Part shown: piece by piece, positions 43,408 through 56,115 of the stretch
How the letters are laid out: each line of letters starts with the position of its first letter
Position numbering within the stretch: position 1 is the stretch's first letter
Source of the DNA: Batkoa obscura
Taxonomy: Eukaryota; Entomophthoromycota; Entomophthoromycetes; Entomophthorales; Batkoaceae
DNA length: 64,000 bases
NCBI GenBank assembly: GCA_030770535.1
Contig: JASVEC010000074.1
Coordinates: forward strand, 1 to 64,000
Direction: 5' to 3'
The notes under the pieces: model-generated
What the model saw: the letters and a program-made list of their open reading frames with translations, nothing else
Told to the model about the DNA's origin: nothing
Databases searched by the model: none
Program-made: the position numbers and the translations under genes

Positions 43408-44358
43408 ATCTTCACATCTTCCGACTACAAAATACAATTTATCTAACTTAATACATCACTGTAATACTTATACATTGTAATCTCCGCTAAAGCAACCAAT
43501 TCAAGCAAATAGGTTCAACAACAGGATAACAAAATCCAAAAAACCCAACTTATAAATCTTAAGAGTTGTAATCCCTCAAAAAAAGATCACTTTTGTTTAA
43601 CATACCAAGCTTATTAGCTTCTGGTTCGTATCGCATTTTTTCAAGCTCAATTAACTTGAATTTAAAAAAACTTAAATTTCTCTTAGATATAGAACAATTC
43701 AAATCTTAAACTCAGCTTTAAAATTCTGATAATACCAACCATTCAAGATGAATTTGGCCTTTTTAATGTAATGATTACAAACAAGGGATTTAAATCAAGT
43801 TACTTAATAGCTCTTCATTTAATTCCTACTTCTAGCCTATAAAGATACATAATCAAACTCATTCGATTGGCTAATTACTGACATTGACTACTAATCAATT
43901 ACTTGATATTATTGCTTCCATTAACTAATTCTTGGGACAAGCAGTTTCTTTTTTATTAAAAAATACCAAATTTATACTAAACTTCTTTATTTCTATTTTT
44001 CCTTTATATTGGTCAATAGATTTCTCATGATAACATCAAACAGAGAACATTAAAATACATTTATTTCAAAACTTGGCTTGACACTTTATCCATTTATTCA
44101 TTACTCACTATTCAAAACTCCAAACCTAGAACTTTCAACCATATTTTGAAATATGTTTATTTAGCCTTCATTTCACTTAATAATCGCTTATAAACACAAG
44201 CCTTTTTTTTAAATGATTCGTTTGTCCATTATTTGAAACATTGACTATATTTTTATTGTTCTATTCCTCAACCTTTTACATTGAATTCAAAATCCACTCA
44301 TTTTTTAAAATCATACAATTACTTACTACTCCCATAACTAACGTCTTCATTAGTATCT

Positions 44359-44454
44359 GGGGGTGTTTTTTTGGCTTCATTATTTTTTCCATCTTTTAAG
44401 CAGTATTTCAGCGAAAAAATTATTAGCAAAATTCTTAAACAAAAAAACATCCCC
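44359..44454 (-). mobile_element. MITE family A copy 14
   Basis: Reversed copy: GGGGGTGTTTTTTTGGCTTC to AAACAAAAAAACATCCCC. ATCT on both sides is a clean, non-palindromic 4-bp target duplication, the best evidence for the duplication length. Confidence 0.85.
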
Positions 44455-45485
44455 ATCTACTTTTTAGCTAATTAAAAGACATTAGGTCAAGGTAAAAACT
44501 TTGGGACTAATTTACAAAAAATTGATATAAGCTTTAGTTTTTTAGTCTAACTCTATCACTATCTTACACACAGTTTTTTGTATCTTCTCACTGTATTAAT
44601 CTAATTACAATCCTTTTAGAAATCAAAATTAACTAGATAAATGCTCCTTTTTCTGACTCTTTTAATATGAAAAAGTAGTTGAGATCAAAGTCTTTTTTGA
44701 ATATTGCATAGGGAGAAAATAAAGTAAATTTGAAAATAGTGTCTAAAATTTGAAAATATTGAAATATTTAAAATGATTTTTATATAATGAAATCCAACAG
44801 GGGTATTTTATAAATTCTATTTATTTATGACTACTATTAGTTGTATCGTTGTTGCTTATTACAAAATTTAATATAATTAATATAGAAAGTTTTCTAAAGT
44901 TAATAAATTTATAATAAAATAAAATTCTAATGTTTTAATATTATAGTATTTTGCAAATGTATATAGATTTCATCAAAATAAATCTTAATTTTTATCATTC
45001 CATATTAAATATTAATTTATAAAATTCAAAATAAAAGAAAAATTATAGTATCAATTAATATAAAAATTAGTTATCAATTATTATTTGTCTTTTTTACAAT
45101 AATTATTTCAGTAAGAGCTCTAAAAAATAAAAGATTTACCCAAAATAAAATCCTTTTTTAAGCTTAAAATGAAATCATTACTAAGCTCTAACCTCTACCT
45201 AATCATCCTTATTTTTTTTAAAATGATTTACTATTTGCATACAAGATGACTTCAACCATCATGACTTTTTTGGTAAAGTTTTCAATTAGCGAGTTAAAGC
45301 CACTAGTTTAGTCCAGTTGAGCAAAATTATTGATTCAATTTATTTTTTTTATAAAAAAAGCTTCTATTGGCACCAAAATTTAGGACTAGTTTTGTGCTCA
45401 AAGGGTCAAAAAAGCTTCAATTTAACTTGAATTTGAGTTTTGTTTATTTATTATTTTAATACCAAAAAAAATCGATCCCAAATCA

Positions 45486-48126
45486 ATGCAATTACAAAAT
45501 CTAGCTAAAAGTCCCACTGCTGGTTTACAAGCCCATTTAATTACAGTAGGTAATTACCGAATCCTATTAGATTGTGGATTAAGTCAGCGTAATTCTTCTT
45601 ATATAACTACTCCCTCTTTGCCCATACCAACTTTGGGCTTATCAGATTTATTATCTTTTTTAAATGAAAAAGTGGAAATAGAAAGCATTGATTTAATCTT
45701 AATATCCAATTATCAATTTTGTTTAGCATTGCCTTTTATTACCGAATACACCAAGTTTAAAGGAAAAATATTGGCTACAGAGCCAACGAGATATTTTTGT
45801 GGGTAAGAATTCAATATTTGTTTATGTCGATTATGGCGTTGATGAAGTGTTTTTAAATTAGGAAATTACTTGAAGAAGTGGCATTGTTGTTTCAAAATAA
45901 AAATGAGATGAATGAAAATGGCAATGAAGGAAGGTAAGTAATTTATCCTGTTTTTCAAGATAATTGATTAGATTTAATTGATATTGATTATAATTGAATT
46001 TAGTTATTATACATGGGATAAAAATGATATGAATCGAAAAAAAGAGGAAGGTTTATTTTATTATAATTGTATGTATACTTTTGAAGAAGCAAAATTAAGT
46101 CATAAGAAGATTCAAACATTGAGTTACAGACAGAAGATGGTAAGTCTAAAAGATAGATTTTTATTTCCTTTTTTGATTTGTTGATTAAATGATTGAATAA
46201 TGATTATTAACGTAATTCTTCTTATAGAATTATTACCAAGAACTTTATATTACTCCCTTTTGTTCAGGTTATAGTTTAGGTGCTTGTAACTGGTTAATAG
46301 AATATCAAGAAATAGCTGTAAGTTTATTAGTGTTAATAATATAGTAATAGACTAATCAGATATTAATATAGTTTGGTTATATTTCTAGCTCTAGTCTAAT
46401 TAATAATAATCCTAATAATCGACTAAAATTTCATAATGCTAAAATGGATTTCAATATCTTTAATTTAGCTAATCAAATTTTATTTAAAGATAATTTGTCC
46501 AATTTAAATTTGGAAAATTGTCATCCAATAGTTAATTTAGACAAACTAGTTAATGAAATTAGTAAGTTTTATTATATATTGTATATTATTATATGATTTG
46601 TTCTTTTATTTATATGTTAATTTAATTTAATTTAGGAATTGATTTAGAAAATAATAAAATGGTAATAATACCTTCTTTAATTATGGGTATTACTTTTGAT
46701 ATATTGGAGGCTATAGCATTTAAATTAATCAATACGAATTGGGGCTCTAAATTAGAAAAAACACCAATATTAGTTATATCACCAAGTGCAGAATATAATT
46801 TAAGATATGCTAATATTTGTGCTGAATGGTAGTTAATTACAAAACTAATTTTTATTAATATATTGACTTATTATAATTAGGATGAATAGTGATTATCAAG
46901 ATAATTTAAGAAGAGGGGAATCAGCCTTTTTATTTAGTCGATTGATTGAAAGAGAAGATATCAAAATAGTTAAAGATCATCAAGAAAGTTCTGTAGCTTC
47001 AAGTATTGAAACAGGGGAAGGAATAATTATATTGTGTAGTTATCCTAATTTAAATAATAATATTATTAACGATTTAATTAATTTAAAATATAAAAGAAAT
47101 ATTTGTATTAAATATTGGGATGGAATGTTTCTTCCTAAAAAAGAATTAAGTAAAGATATTAATTTTTTTGAATCTGAAATTAAAGTGGATATTAAGCTAA
47201 CTATTTATCAAATTGTTCAATTAATTATCAATCATAGTAATACATTAAATAAAGTTATATTACCTAAAATAATGAAGAATGAAATACAAAATAGTATCTT
47301 AAATGAAAGCGAAATTCAAATATTATTCGAAGATTACGAAAGTGACTATTTATTAACAGAGAATAATAATTTAAATAATCAATTAAGATGTAGTTATTTT
47401 AAATTTGGATTAATGAATTTAAAATATGCCCAAACATTAAAATTAATTAAAAATCAAAAAAATCAAACAGCAACGTATTTAAAAGGTAATTTAAATTGTA
47501 AAGACAATTTATTTTTATTAGGAGAAAAAAATCAATTAAATAAAGAATATAAAAAGATTTTAAATAATAACAATAGCATTAATGAAATGGAAAATCAAAT
47601 TATTATTAAACAAGATTATTTACCTTTTATGGGTTTTAATAAAATACATTTGAATGAATTATGTACTCATTTAAATAGTTGCGGTATTAAAACAGAAGTT
47701 TTAGAATTGAATGAAGAGAATATAGATAATAAAGAAAAACCAATTGTTAATAACGCTATTACGATTGATTGTTTAATGTTAAATTGTCAGCTTGAATTTA
47801 CTTTAGAAAGCATCATTATCTATAGTGAAGATATTATTATCAGTAATAAATTAAGTCATATGATCTACACTTACTTAAATCAAAAAATTATTCAACCAAT
47901 TAAATTACAATATCAATTAGGGAAAGCAGACAATAACAATAATAATATCAATGACAATAACAATCATAATAATAATAAGGGACTGAATAATATTCATAAA
48001 TTAAGATCGCCAAATACAAATATCAATGGGAATGGGATAGGTAATAATAAAAATAGGTTTAGAAATCGTAATAGAGGTGGGAATAGTAATGGTTATAGAG
48101 GTCGTAGGCAACAAAGAGAGGAATAA
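45486..48126 (+). CDS. INTS9: Integrator complex subunit 9 homologue (7 exons)
   Basis: I assemble exons 45486-45802, 45862-45933, 46004-46139, 46228-46317, 46372-46561, 46636-46828 and 46881-48126, 747 residues in one frame. It is a metallo-beta-lactamase/beta-CASP protein. The family-specific run IDLILISNYQFCLALPF, then ITEYTKFKGKILATEPT, matches INTS9 rather than CPSF100 or CPSF73. Later blocks also fit: YTFEEAKLSHKKIQTLSYRQK, FCSGYSLGACNWLI and PILVISPSAEYNLRYANI. Where active enzymes have the metal-binding HxHxDH there is SNYQFCLA, so it is a pseudo-enzyme, as INTS9 is. INTS9 pairs with the nuclease INTS11 in Integrator, which cleaves nascent snRNA and other RNA polymerase II transcripts. 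The C-terminus is an Asn-rich and Arg/Gly tail (RNRNRGG, YRGRRQQ) after the dimerisation region (DYLPFMGFNKIHLNELC). Confidence 0.85.
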
Positions 48127-48493
48127 AGGAGAGACTAAAATGAAATGAAATGAGATGGAAGTTTATTTATATTGTTTGTATTGGAAATTGAAAAATGAAA
48201 TAAAAAATAATGATTTTATACTTTATTATTGTTATTAATTTTTATTATTATTAAAAAAATATAGAAATATATATTTTGTTAAACATACTTGTTCAAAAAC
48301 TAAAATAAACAAGGATCAGATAATCTAACGAAATATAAAAATGAGGTTGAATTTAGTAAAACCAGATAGAAGGGAGAGACTATATACCCAATTGATGCCA
48401 AATGAGGACTTGAGGGCATTTGTAAAGGCATGCAAACCATCTTAACAAGGGTAACCCAATTTAAGAAAAAAGATTCATTGGAAGAAGCAATAT

Positions 48494-48591
48494 GGGGATA
48501 TATTTTTGTGTTTAAGAATTTTACTAATAAATTTTCCGCTTAAATAGCGCTTAAAAAATGGAAAAAATAATGAAGTAAAAAAAAACACTCC
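48494..48591 (+). mobile_element. MITE family A copy 15
   Basis: GGGGATATATTTTTGTGTTT to AAAAAAAAACACTCC with an intact TAGCGCTTAAAAAATGG core. Confidence 0.78.
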
Positions 48592-48763
48592 AATGTTATA
48601 GTTTTGAAGTTAGAGTTACAAAAGTTTCAATGAAAGACTCATACAACAGATAACGGAAACAATGCTTGAATATAATTTAGGAAGCTTGAGGTAAAATTAT
48701 TGACCCTGTGCAAATCTAGGTTTTAGGATTGTGGTTTTAGACGAGGACCTTTGAGAAAAGGAA

Positions 48764-48852
48764 TCTGATTTTTTTATTTCATTTGTCAAATTTTTAAATA
48801 CAATTGACTGAAAAAGTAGCCAGTAAAATCCTTTAATAAAAAAATACCATCA
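48764..48852 (-). mobile_element. MITE family A copy 16 (very worn)
   Basis: Reversed: TTTTTTTATTTCATTTGTC, AATTGACTG, GCCAGTAAAATCCTTTAATA, AAAAAATACCATC. It is recognisable only by the order of blocks. Confidence 0.5.
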
Positions 48853-49055
48853 TATGAGATATCTTTTTCCTTTCATTTAATTATCAATTTTCTAGCGCTA
48901 TTGAACAGAAAACAAATTAGCCCTTTCTATCCTATAGACGAAATTTCTCGCTATGGCTTTTTTCCAAAGATTAGTTATGACAAGATTAATTGTCCATAAG
49001 GTCGAAAGGATTGACTAAAAAAGACATGCTGATAGATCAAAGAAACAAGAACTAA

Positions 49056-50096
49056 TTATTGAACCATATTAAAAGCCAACTTCTTATTGGAACTAAAAAT
49101 CCAATTATACCAAACTCCCATTAAATAATAGAAATCCCTCTTTGTAGGTTCATGTAACAAGACCAAAAATAATGGATTGACTAAATTAATACAATTGATA
49201 GTGATTGCAAGTATCGCATCCGCTACTCTATCCCTTTCTCTAAATTGAATTATTTCAGATAAAGTGACAATTACATAAGGTAAGATAGTACATAAATAAA
49301 AAAATAATAAACATGTCATTTTAATTAATATACTTATACTTTGTCGAGTATTTCTTTTTTTGATATTGTAATTATGCATACGGTCTATATGGCCAATTGA
49401 GGCTGGTGTAGTTGAAGCGGAAATACCACTTTGTCCATCAATATTGTTACTCTCCATAGTAAATTGATATTGGTTTAATTTTTGCACAAATCTTAATGTA
49501 ATGAACACATAAAAAATAGTCAAAGCAATGACTTGTAATCCATACATCACTGTTGTTACAATGAGATAAGTTAAATCAAACTTATTATTTAGATCTGAAG
49601 GTTGACACCAGACAATTGCCCCTAATGGTTTCCATTCTGTAAATACCAATGCCAATGCACTTAATACACCACAAAACACTATATAGCCTACTGTTATCCA
49701 AGCAAACACTTGTATATCTACATTCCATCCTAGTACAATTTTAAAATATCTTAAACTAGCTAATAGGGTAACTAATCCAATACTTAACATAATTGAAAAG
49801 GAGTTAATAAACATAGAGACAGCACACCATGTAGGATCAAATAGTATAAGTTTATCGGTGGAAAAACGAATACTGGTATGGATCACGCCCCAAAGAGCAT
49901 ATACCAAGTCGGCGAGGGTAATGAGACGAACGAGTTGAAGGTCAAATGCTTTACTATGGTTTTGTTTAATGAAGGCGAGGTAAATCACAATGAAATTAAG
50001 AATGAGAGAGAGGTTACAGATGACATTGATTAAGATGCTAGTGATGTAGTTGAGGTATCGGAGGGTATCAGGCGGAAATGTAAGGGTAGGGCCCAT
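49056..50096 (-). CDS. Seven-transmembrane receptor (GPCR-like), paralogue 1
   Basis: I start at the Met at 50096, not the upstream one at 50147. This gives 346 residues, exactly the length of its paralogue at 53138, and aligns MGPTLTFPPD with MDPTFTSPSD. Seven hydrophobic spans lie at about 18-42, 54-74, 92-115, 132-152, 174-200, 258-280 and 296-315. A Cys at the start of TM3 (91) and one in the second outer loop (164) are placed like the family A disulfide. The end of TM3 has LRYF where rhodopsin-type receptors have DRY. TM7 has NLVNPLFLVL, resembling NPxxY, followed by KRDFYY as a short helix. The inner loop 3 is Ser/Thr/Asn-rich. It would sense an outside signal and couple to a G protein; the ligand is unknown. 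Family A likeness is inference. Confidence 0.82.
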   Translation of the reverse strand: MGPTLTFPPDTLRYLNYITSILINVICNLSLILNFIVIYLAFIKQNHSKAFDLQLVRLITLADLVYALWGVIHTSIRFSTDKLILFDPTWCAVSMFINSFSIMLSIGLVTLLASLRYFKIVLGWNVDIQVFAWITVGYIVFCGVLSALALVFTEWKPLGAIVWCQPSDLNNKFDLTYLIVTTVMYGLQVIALTIFYVFITLRFVQKLNQYQFTMESNNIDGQSGISASTTPASIGHIDRMHNYNIKKRNTRQSISILIKMTCLLFFYLCTILPYVIVTLSEIIQFRERDRVADAILAITINCINLVNPLFLVLLHEPTKRDFYYLMGVWYNWIFSSNKKLAFNMVQ

Positions 50097-53000
50097 TTTT
50101 TTGTTTTGTTTGGTTATTGTAATTATATACTGATTAATATGTTTCAAAATAACAAAAAAGATATGTTTATTTTATCGTCGTAGTTGAATAAAAGACTTTA
50201 AAAGTCAAAATGGAGTTGTATATCAAAACGGTTTTATAATATTGTTAACAATGATTTTTAATTTTAAATAAAAAATTTAAAAAAGTTATGATAAATTCTA
50301 GTTTATTTTAAACTACAGCTGTTTTTTATATTAGAGAATATTTCTTTACAATGCTAATTATTCATGCAAACTATTTAAAAATGATACCAATTTTTTTGTA
50401 CTATAATTTTTACGAACATGCTACATAAGTTGAAACATTAACTTTTAACCATAATAGACGTTTTAATTTTTTATTTATAGTAGTAATTTAAGGAGCTTAT
50501 TAATCATATAAATCCTTGACCAAACTGTATATCAAAATTAAGAACTACTGCCATCATATTGAAAAGTAAAACTGTAACTTGACCCTCTCCTTTTTAAAGC
50601 ATTTAGTATCATTTAATAAAAATGTTTATATTTGGTATATAGAAACTAAATCTGATTTTTAATAAAAATAGCTTTCTTGAATAAACACTAATAACAAACT
50701 TAAATTTGATTATTCTTCAATTATGTAACCTTTCATTTCTATGGTTTTGAAAATTTAGTTAAAAATATGAAAAACAGTCACTTAGTTTTATTACTTTTAC
50801 GGTTTTATGTTTGTTTTTCTATCCACTCAACTATATATTATTATAATAACAATATAACATCAATAGTCCATTGAATAGTCATAGTTTGTTACTAAATCCT
50901 TTCGCTATTATCTCTTTGAATAAGAAACTAATTCTATCCCAATCATTTCCATCTTAATATTAAGTCAGACCATTAATGCTAATATAACTCATGGGCCTTA
51001 AAAAAGTAGTAAAAATATAGCTAGAACAAAAAATATTCTTAATGTCTAAAAACAAAGCCTATTTTGAAGTAACTATTTAAATTGCTGCGGTTATCTTTTT
51101 TGTTGTTTTTTGATACGCTATATGATACCAGCATGAATCATCTGGCCTAATAGTAAGCCTCACTTTATCTTTTTTTAATTACTTGAATTTTATAGCTTAC
51201 TGAAATAACGTTACTTCTTCATAGAGTTATCCAGCCATCTTATTCACTTATCAATGTTTTAAATAAAGTAGAAATTCACAAACTTGGATATTATAGGAAT
51301 TTGAATACGAAACTTAACTGCATTTAAAAGTATACAGTTTAGTGATTTTTTTACTGATCTTATCTATTCTTAGCTTTAAAAAGTAATAAGGTCTTATAGT
51401 TTTTAAAATTAGAACTGAATTGAATTAAGTTAATATTTTTCGATCAATCACTGAAACTAAATAGTTTGAATTAGTTTTCTTTTTCATTCACTTGATTATA
51501 TAATCTATCAAGGTAATGCTAATCTTCTGTAAAGATTCAAACACTATTTATTGTTTTAGGTAAAAATGATACTACTAAAGTAATTTGAATGTGACTTCTC
51601 TTACATAGCTTGAAGGTTTAGTAAAGTAAGAGTAAGAAAATGATTAGTTAAATCGTAACTACAAAGCTACATTTAGTTTATAATACTTTTAAATTATATA
51701 AGAGAAGCCATATTTAGATTACTTTGATAATAGCTAATCTAACAACTTTAATATCAAAACTCATGGTATCAAAATTAAATTAGAGTTAATGTTAGTAAGC
51801 TGAGCTCTAATATACCTTTACTAAAGTCAATATATAAACGTGCTTTTTCATATTGTTATTTTGTTTTCCTTATACAACATAAATACAAAAAAATCATACT
51901 CATCAAACAATGCAAACAACTTTTCATTTTTTTTGATTACATGATTTACTGAGGTAGTGCTACTACTTCACAAAAATTCAACCACTTTATCCACTTATTA
52001 CTATCTTAAATGAAAATACTACTTAGCCTAAAACTTTATTAAAACCCAATGGCACTTAAAATTATATCTACAGTCACTATAAAAATAGTTCCGAGAGCTC
52101 AAACATATATATCCAAATATTATTTTTTATAATTAAGATGAAAAATAATAATTAAAAGCATTCAAATCTTTGAGCTCTCTGAGCTATTTTACGGCAATGT
52201 ATAGCAAAATCTGACAAAACAAGAGGCCCCTATTGCTAAAATTTTGTTAGTATAAATTGTTTGCAGATTTCAAAGTAGAATGAGCTCTTTAAGTGTTACT
52301 ACACGTTTTCAAATCCTATTGTTTCAATGTTAATAGTCTTAATAGTTTATAGCACCTTTGTTTAAAATAAATCATGATATAAAGTAGTTTCTAAAGTAAT
52401 TTAATCTTTTTATTAAAAAAACAATTAGCAGTAATAGCAGTTATACTTTTTAGAATTTTTTTTCTTTGGAACCAACTACTATTTTACAACTAATAGCTTC
52501 CACTATTGCAATTTATTACAGTATCCCTTATTAAAAAACCTTTGCTTGTTTTAAAAATTAGTTTATTTTTTTGAATTTTTTATGCATTAAACTCATGGTC
52601 TAGGATATTCTTGGAAATTTATGTTTTTTAATTGATGCTGCTCTCTTATCTCTTAGTTATCTTTAAGTCCTTCTATCTAGATTTGGATTTACTTTCAGTA
52701 CAGCCTTTATTGAATCAGTCCTGTGGAGCACTTACTATTTACATTGTGAACATTCTGCCAAAGATGCGGATACTGATTTATCAGCTACAAATTTCTTTGT
52801 AGAATAGCGCATAGCATGATCGATTGTAACTTATTTAACTTCTTCATGGTGTAACTGTAACTCTTAAAGGAAACAAGAGAGAGTCAGTTAGTCCTAGGCT
52901 TTTTTCTTGCTGTATCATTGATTTAGTTATAATAAATAAAATACTTGCCTGAAAGGGTCTAGGGCTTCCAAAAAAACAAAAATTCTTAATTTTTAAAAAT

Positions 53001-53137
53001 ATTACCAACTATTATTGATATCCTGTTTATTTATAATCAATAATTTAAAAAAAGAATGTATGCTTTATTATACTTTTTTACGTATTATTGAATTTTATTG
53101 TTATTAAAAAAGGGTCATTAGAAAAAACTTCAACTAC
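50097..53137. other. Spacer of the duplicated receptor unit
   Basis: 3 kb without a supported gene. The part 5' of receptor 1 (about 50200-51250) matches, patchily, the 5' flank of receptor 2 (about 54300-55200), so the duplication includes upstream DNA. A locally GC-richer patch at 52640-52900 reads as broken protein-like pieces of no recognised family. Confidence 0.6.
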
Positions 53138-54178
53138 CTACTGAACCACAGTAAAAGCCAACTTCTTATTGGAACTAAAAATCCAATTATACCAAACTCC
53201 CATTAAATAATAGAAATCCCTCTTTGTAGGTTCATGTAACAAGACCAAAAATAATGGATTGACTAAATTAATACAATTGATAGTGACTGCCAATACAGCA
53301 TCCGCTACTCTATCCCTTTCTCTAAATTGAATTATTTCAGATAAAGTGACAATTACATAAGGTAAGATAGTACATAAATAAAAAAATATTAAGCAGGACA
53401 TTTTTACCAATATACTTGTGCTTTGTCGATTGTTTCTTTTTTTGATATTGTAATTATGCATATGATCCATGGAGCCTATAGAAGTTGGTGTAGTTGAAGC
53501 GGAAATACCACTTTGTCCATCAATATTGTTACTCTCCATAGTAAATTGATATTGGTTTAATTTTTGCACAAATCTTAATGTAATGAACACATAAAAAATA
53601 GTCAAAGCAATGACTTGTAATCCATACATCACTGTTGTTACAATTAAATAAATCAAATCAAATTTGTTATCCAAATTCCATGGTTGACACCAAACAGCGG
53701 CACCTAATGGTTTCCATTCTGTAAATACCAATGCCAATGCACTTAATACACCACAAAACAATACATAACCCACAGTAACCCAAGCAAACATCTTAGCTTC
53801 CCCATTCCATCCCAATACAATTTTAAAATACCTCAAGCAAGCTAACAAAGCTACCAGTCCTATACTTAACATAATTGAAAAGGAGTTAATAAACATAGAG
53901 ACAGCACACCATGTAGGATCAAATAGTATAAGTTTATCGGTGGAAAAACGAATACTGGTATGGATCACGCCCCAAAGAGCATATACCAAGTCGGCGAGGG
54001 TAATGAGACGAACGAGTTGAAGGTCAAATGCTTTACTATGGTTTTGTTTGATAAAAGCGATGTATATTACTATAAAGTTGAGGAGAAGCGAGAGGTTACA
54101 GATGACATTGATTAAGATGCTAGTGATGTAGTTGAGGCTAAGGAGGGAGTCGGATGGAGATGTGAAAGTAGGGTCCAT
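53138..54178 (-). CDS. Seven-transmembrane receptor (GPCR-like), paralogue 2
   Basis: 346 residues, single exon, with the same seven spans, C91/C164 pair, LRYF after TM3 and NLVNPLF in TM7 as its neighbour 4.08 kb away on the same strand. Most amino-acid differences sit at the N-terminus, the inner loop after TM3 (GWNGEAKMF against GWNVDIQVF) and the second outer loop (WNLDNKFD against SDLNNKFD). At DNA level, long identical stretches alternate with stretches full of silent changes, a pattern expected from gene conversion between tandem copies. Ligand and G-protein partner are not evident. Confidence 0.83.
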   Translation of the reverse strand: MDPTFTSPSDSLLSLNYITSILINVICNLSLLLNFIVIYIAFIKQNHSKAFDLQLVRLITLADLVYALWGVIHTSIRFSTDKLILFDPTWCAVSMFINSFSIMLSIGLVALLACLRYFKIVLGWNGEAKMFAWVTVGYVLFCGVLSALALVFTEWKPLGAAVWCQPWNLDNKFDLIYLIVTTVMYGLQVIALTIFYVFITLRFVQKLNQYQFTMESNNIDGQSGISASTTPTSIGSMDHMHNYNIKKRNNRQSTSILVKMSCLIFFYLCTILPYVIVTLSEIIQFRERDRVADAVLAVTINCINLVNPLFLVLLHEPTKRDFYYLMGVWYNWIFSSNKKLAFTVVQ

Positions 54179-56115
54179 TTTTCTGCTTTATTCGGTTATT
54201 ACCACAGGTTTTCCCAAGTGAATATTGATCGATATATTTTAACTTGACAAAAGGTAATTTATGTCTTCAACTGCTTATTACAATTGTCTAAGAGTAAAAT
54301 CGTAAAATCGTAAAATACAGTTGATATTTTATTTGAAGTTGTTTCAGTTTTTTAAAAATTAAAAAAATTAAAAGTCAAAAAAGTAACAAGATATAAGAGT
54401 TTATAGCTTGTTTTAAACTAGCTCTTATAGTAATTTTTATATTAGAGAAGATTTATCCTTTATATAATAATTCATGCTAACTATTTCAAAGAATGATATT
54501 GATTGAATAGGGTACTTACCATTTTTAATATATGCCTTAAATTTAAAGTATTAAATTTTTAATTTTAGTAAGGATTTTAAGTTAATTGTTTATAAAATGG
54601 TAATTTTAATATTAAATACTAAAAAATATTAGACTTTCTCTTTCTAAGATTAAAAATTACAATTGTTATTAGTTAAAAAACACATTCGATCCTCTCTTTT
54701 TAAATCAACATAAATTATTCACACATCTTTATTTTTAGTATATAATAGAAAGAAAGCAAATATATCTTATTAAAAGTGTGATTTGTTCAAATATTAGAAT
54801 AAGCAATCTTAATTTATTCTTAAAACTGAAACCTTTCGTTTTTCTTATGGTTTAAAACTATTTGATATTTTTGAATAATTACAACAGTCACTCAACTTTA
54901 TTACTCATCGACTTTCCATTGATTTTTTATTCACATTAACAACATCTCGATTTCTAATAATAAAAATTGTTAATAATACATTCAATAGTTATAAATTATT
55001 ATTCAATTTAGGTACTTCAATCCCTCTTCTTTTTATTTCTTTTAATAATACTAAAAAATAACTTCAATCAAACTTTCCCACTATAATAGTAAGTCTCAGC
55101 TTGGGCTTTTCTCCACTTTAATTTCATAAATCCTCAAGAATTTGTTTTTAACTTGGTAATAAATATCCATCTATCCACCACATCTTAGCAAATAAAGTAA
55201 TAATTTCAATAACTTGTAAACAAAAGAGCGATACAATGATTTTAGAAGCCTACAATTCTTATTAAAAACCCTTTCATTATTTAAACTACAATTATTCTTA
55301 ATTTTGAAAAGCAATAAGTTAATATTCGAGAATTAGTTTAATTTAATAATTTACTAAAGAACATAGTGCTGCATGAGTATGATTTCTAATTAAAAAAACG
55401 TTAATTTTAAACCACTTGGGGGCGCTTCCTCCTTCAAGAAATTAAACAAACGTTAATTTAAAAGGAGGAAGATGTTTAACTAAAAATATTGATAACTTTA
55501 TACACTATCATAAATATAAGGTTCATTATCCAATCTTATGCCTTTATTTAGAAAATATCTTCGGGATTTATGAAATAAAAGCAGAAAAATTAGAAAACGA
55601 AATTATATACATCGTTGTGTACATTTGATTTATATTAGTTTACTAAACTTCAAGAAGTTGACTCAGATTTATTAAAGTGAATACTAATATCGAAGTTTAA
55701 ATTAGCTTAAATTAGAGATAAATTAACTTGTTTTGTAATTATCTATTGGTAGTTTTATATTTGCTTTAAAAACTAGACTACAATGAAAAAATCTAAATAA
55801 TTTTGTGTCCATGTAAGGCCGTACCCTAATCATTTATTATCAATGAAAGTTGGTTTATTTTGAATTTAATACAAATACCAGTCACTCTATATTTTATTAA
55901 ACTTTCGGGTTTCTACCGGTTTTTCCATCAATTCAGAAGAGTAAAATAGCAATAACGATAAAGTATGGAATACAATGGCCAACTTACCGCTTATTACTAT
56001 ATTTTTTATCCATCCTCTTTAAAAAAAATTATCAAGTATTTACAAAAGCTTATGCAGAGTTAGTCTATAGATGTAGAGGTATAAGGTTACAGTAGAGAAA
56101 AAAATTATTTATAAG

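Larger units (their letters stand above)
43129..45485. other. Intergenic with MITE copies
   Basis: 2.36 kb without a supported gene. It holds MITE copies at 43196-43294 and 44359-44454 and a left-end fragment at 43380-43407. The remainder is AT-rich. Confidence 0.6.
48127..49055. other. Intergenic with two MITE copies
   Basis: Between the 3' ends of INTS9 and the first receptor gene. MITE copies lie at 48494-48591 and a worn one at 48764-48852. No gene seen. Confidence 0.55.

Noticed and set aside
52640-52900. Possible gene in the receptor spacer
   Set aside because: Protein-like pieces occur in several frames but are too broken and match nothing; kept only as a note in the spacer entry.
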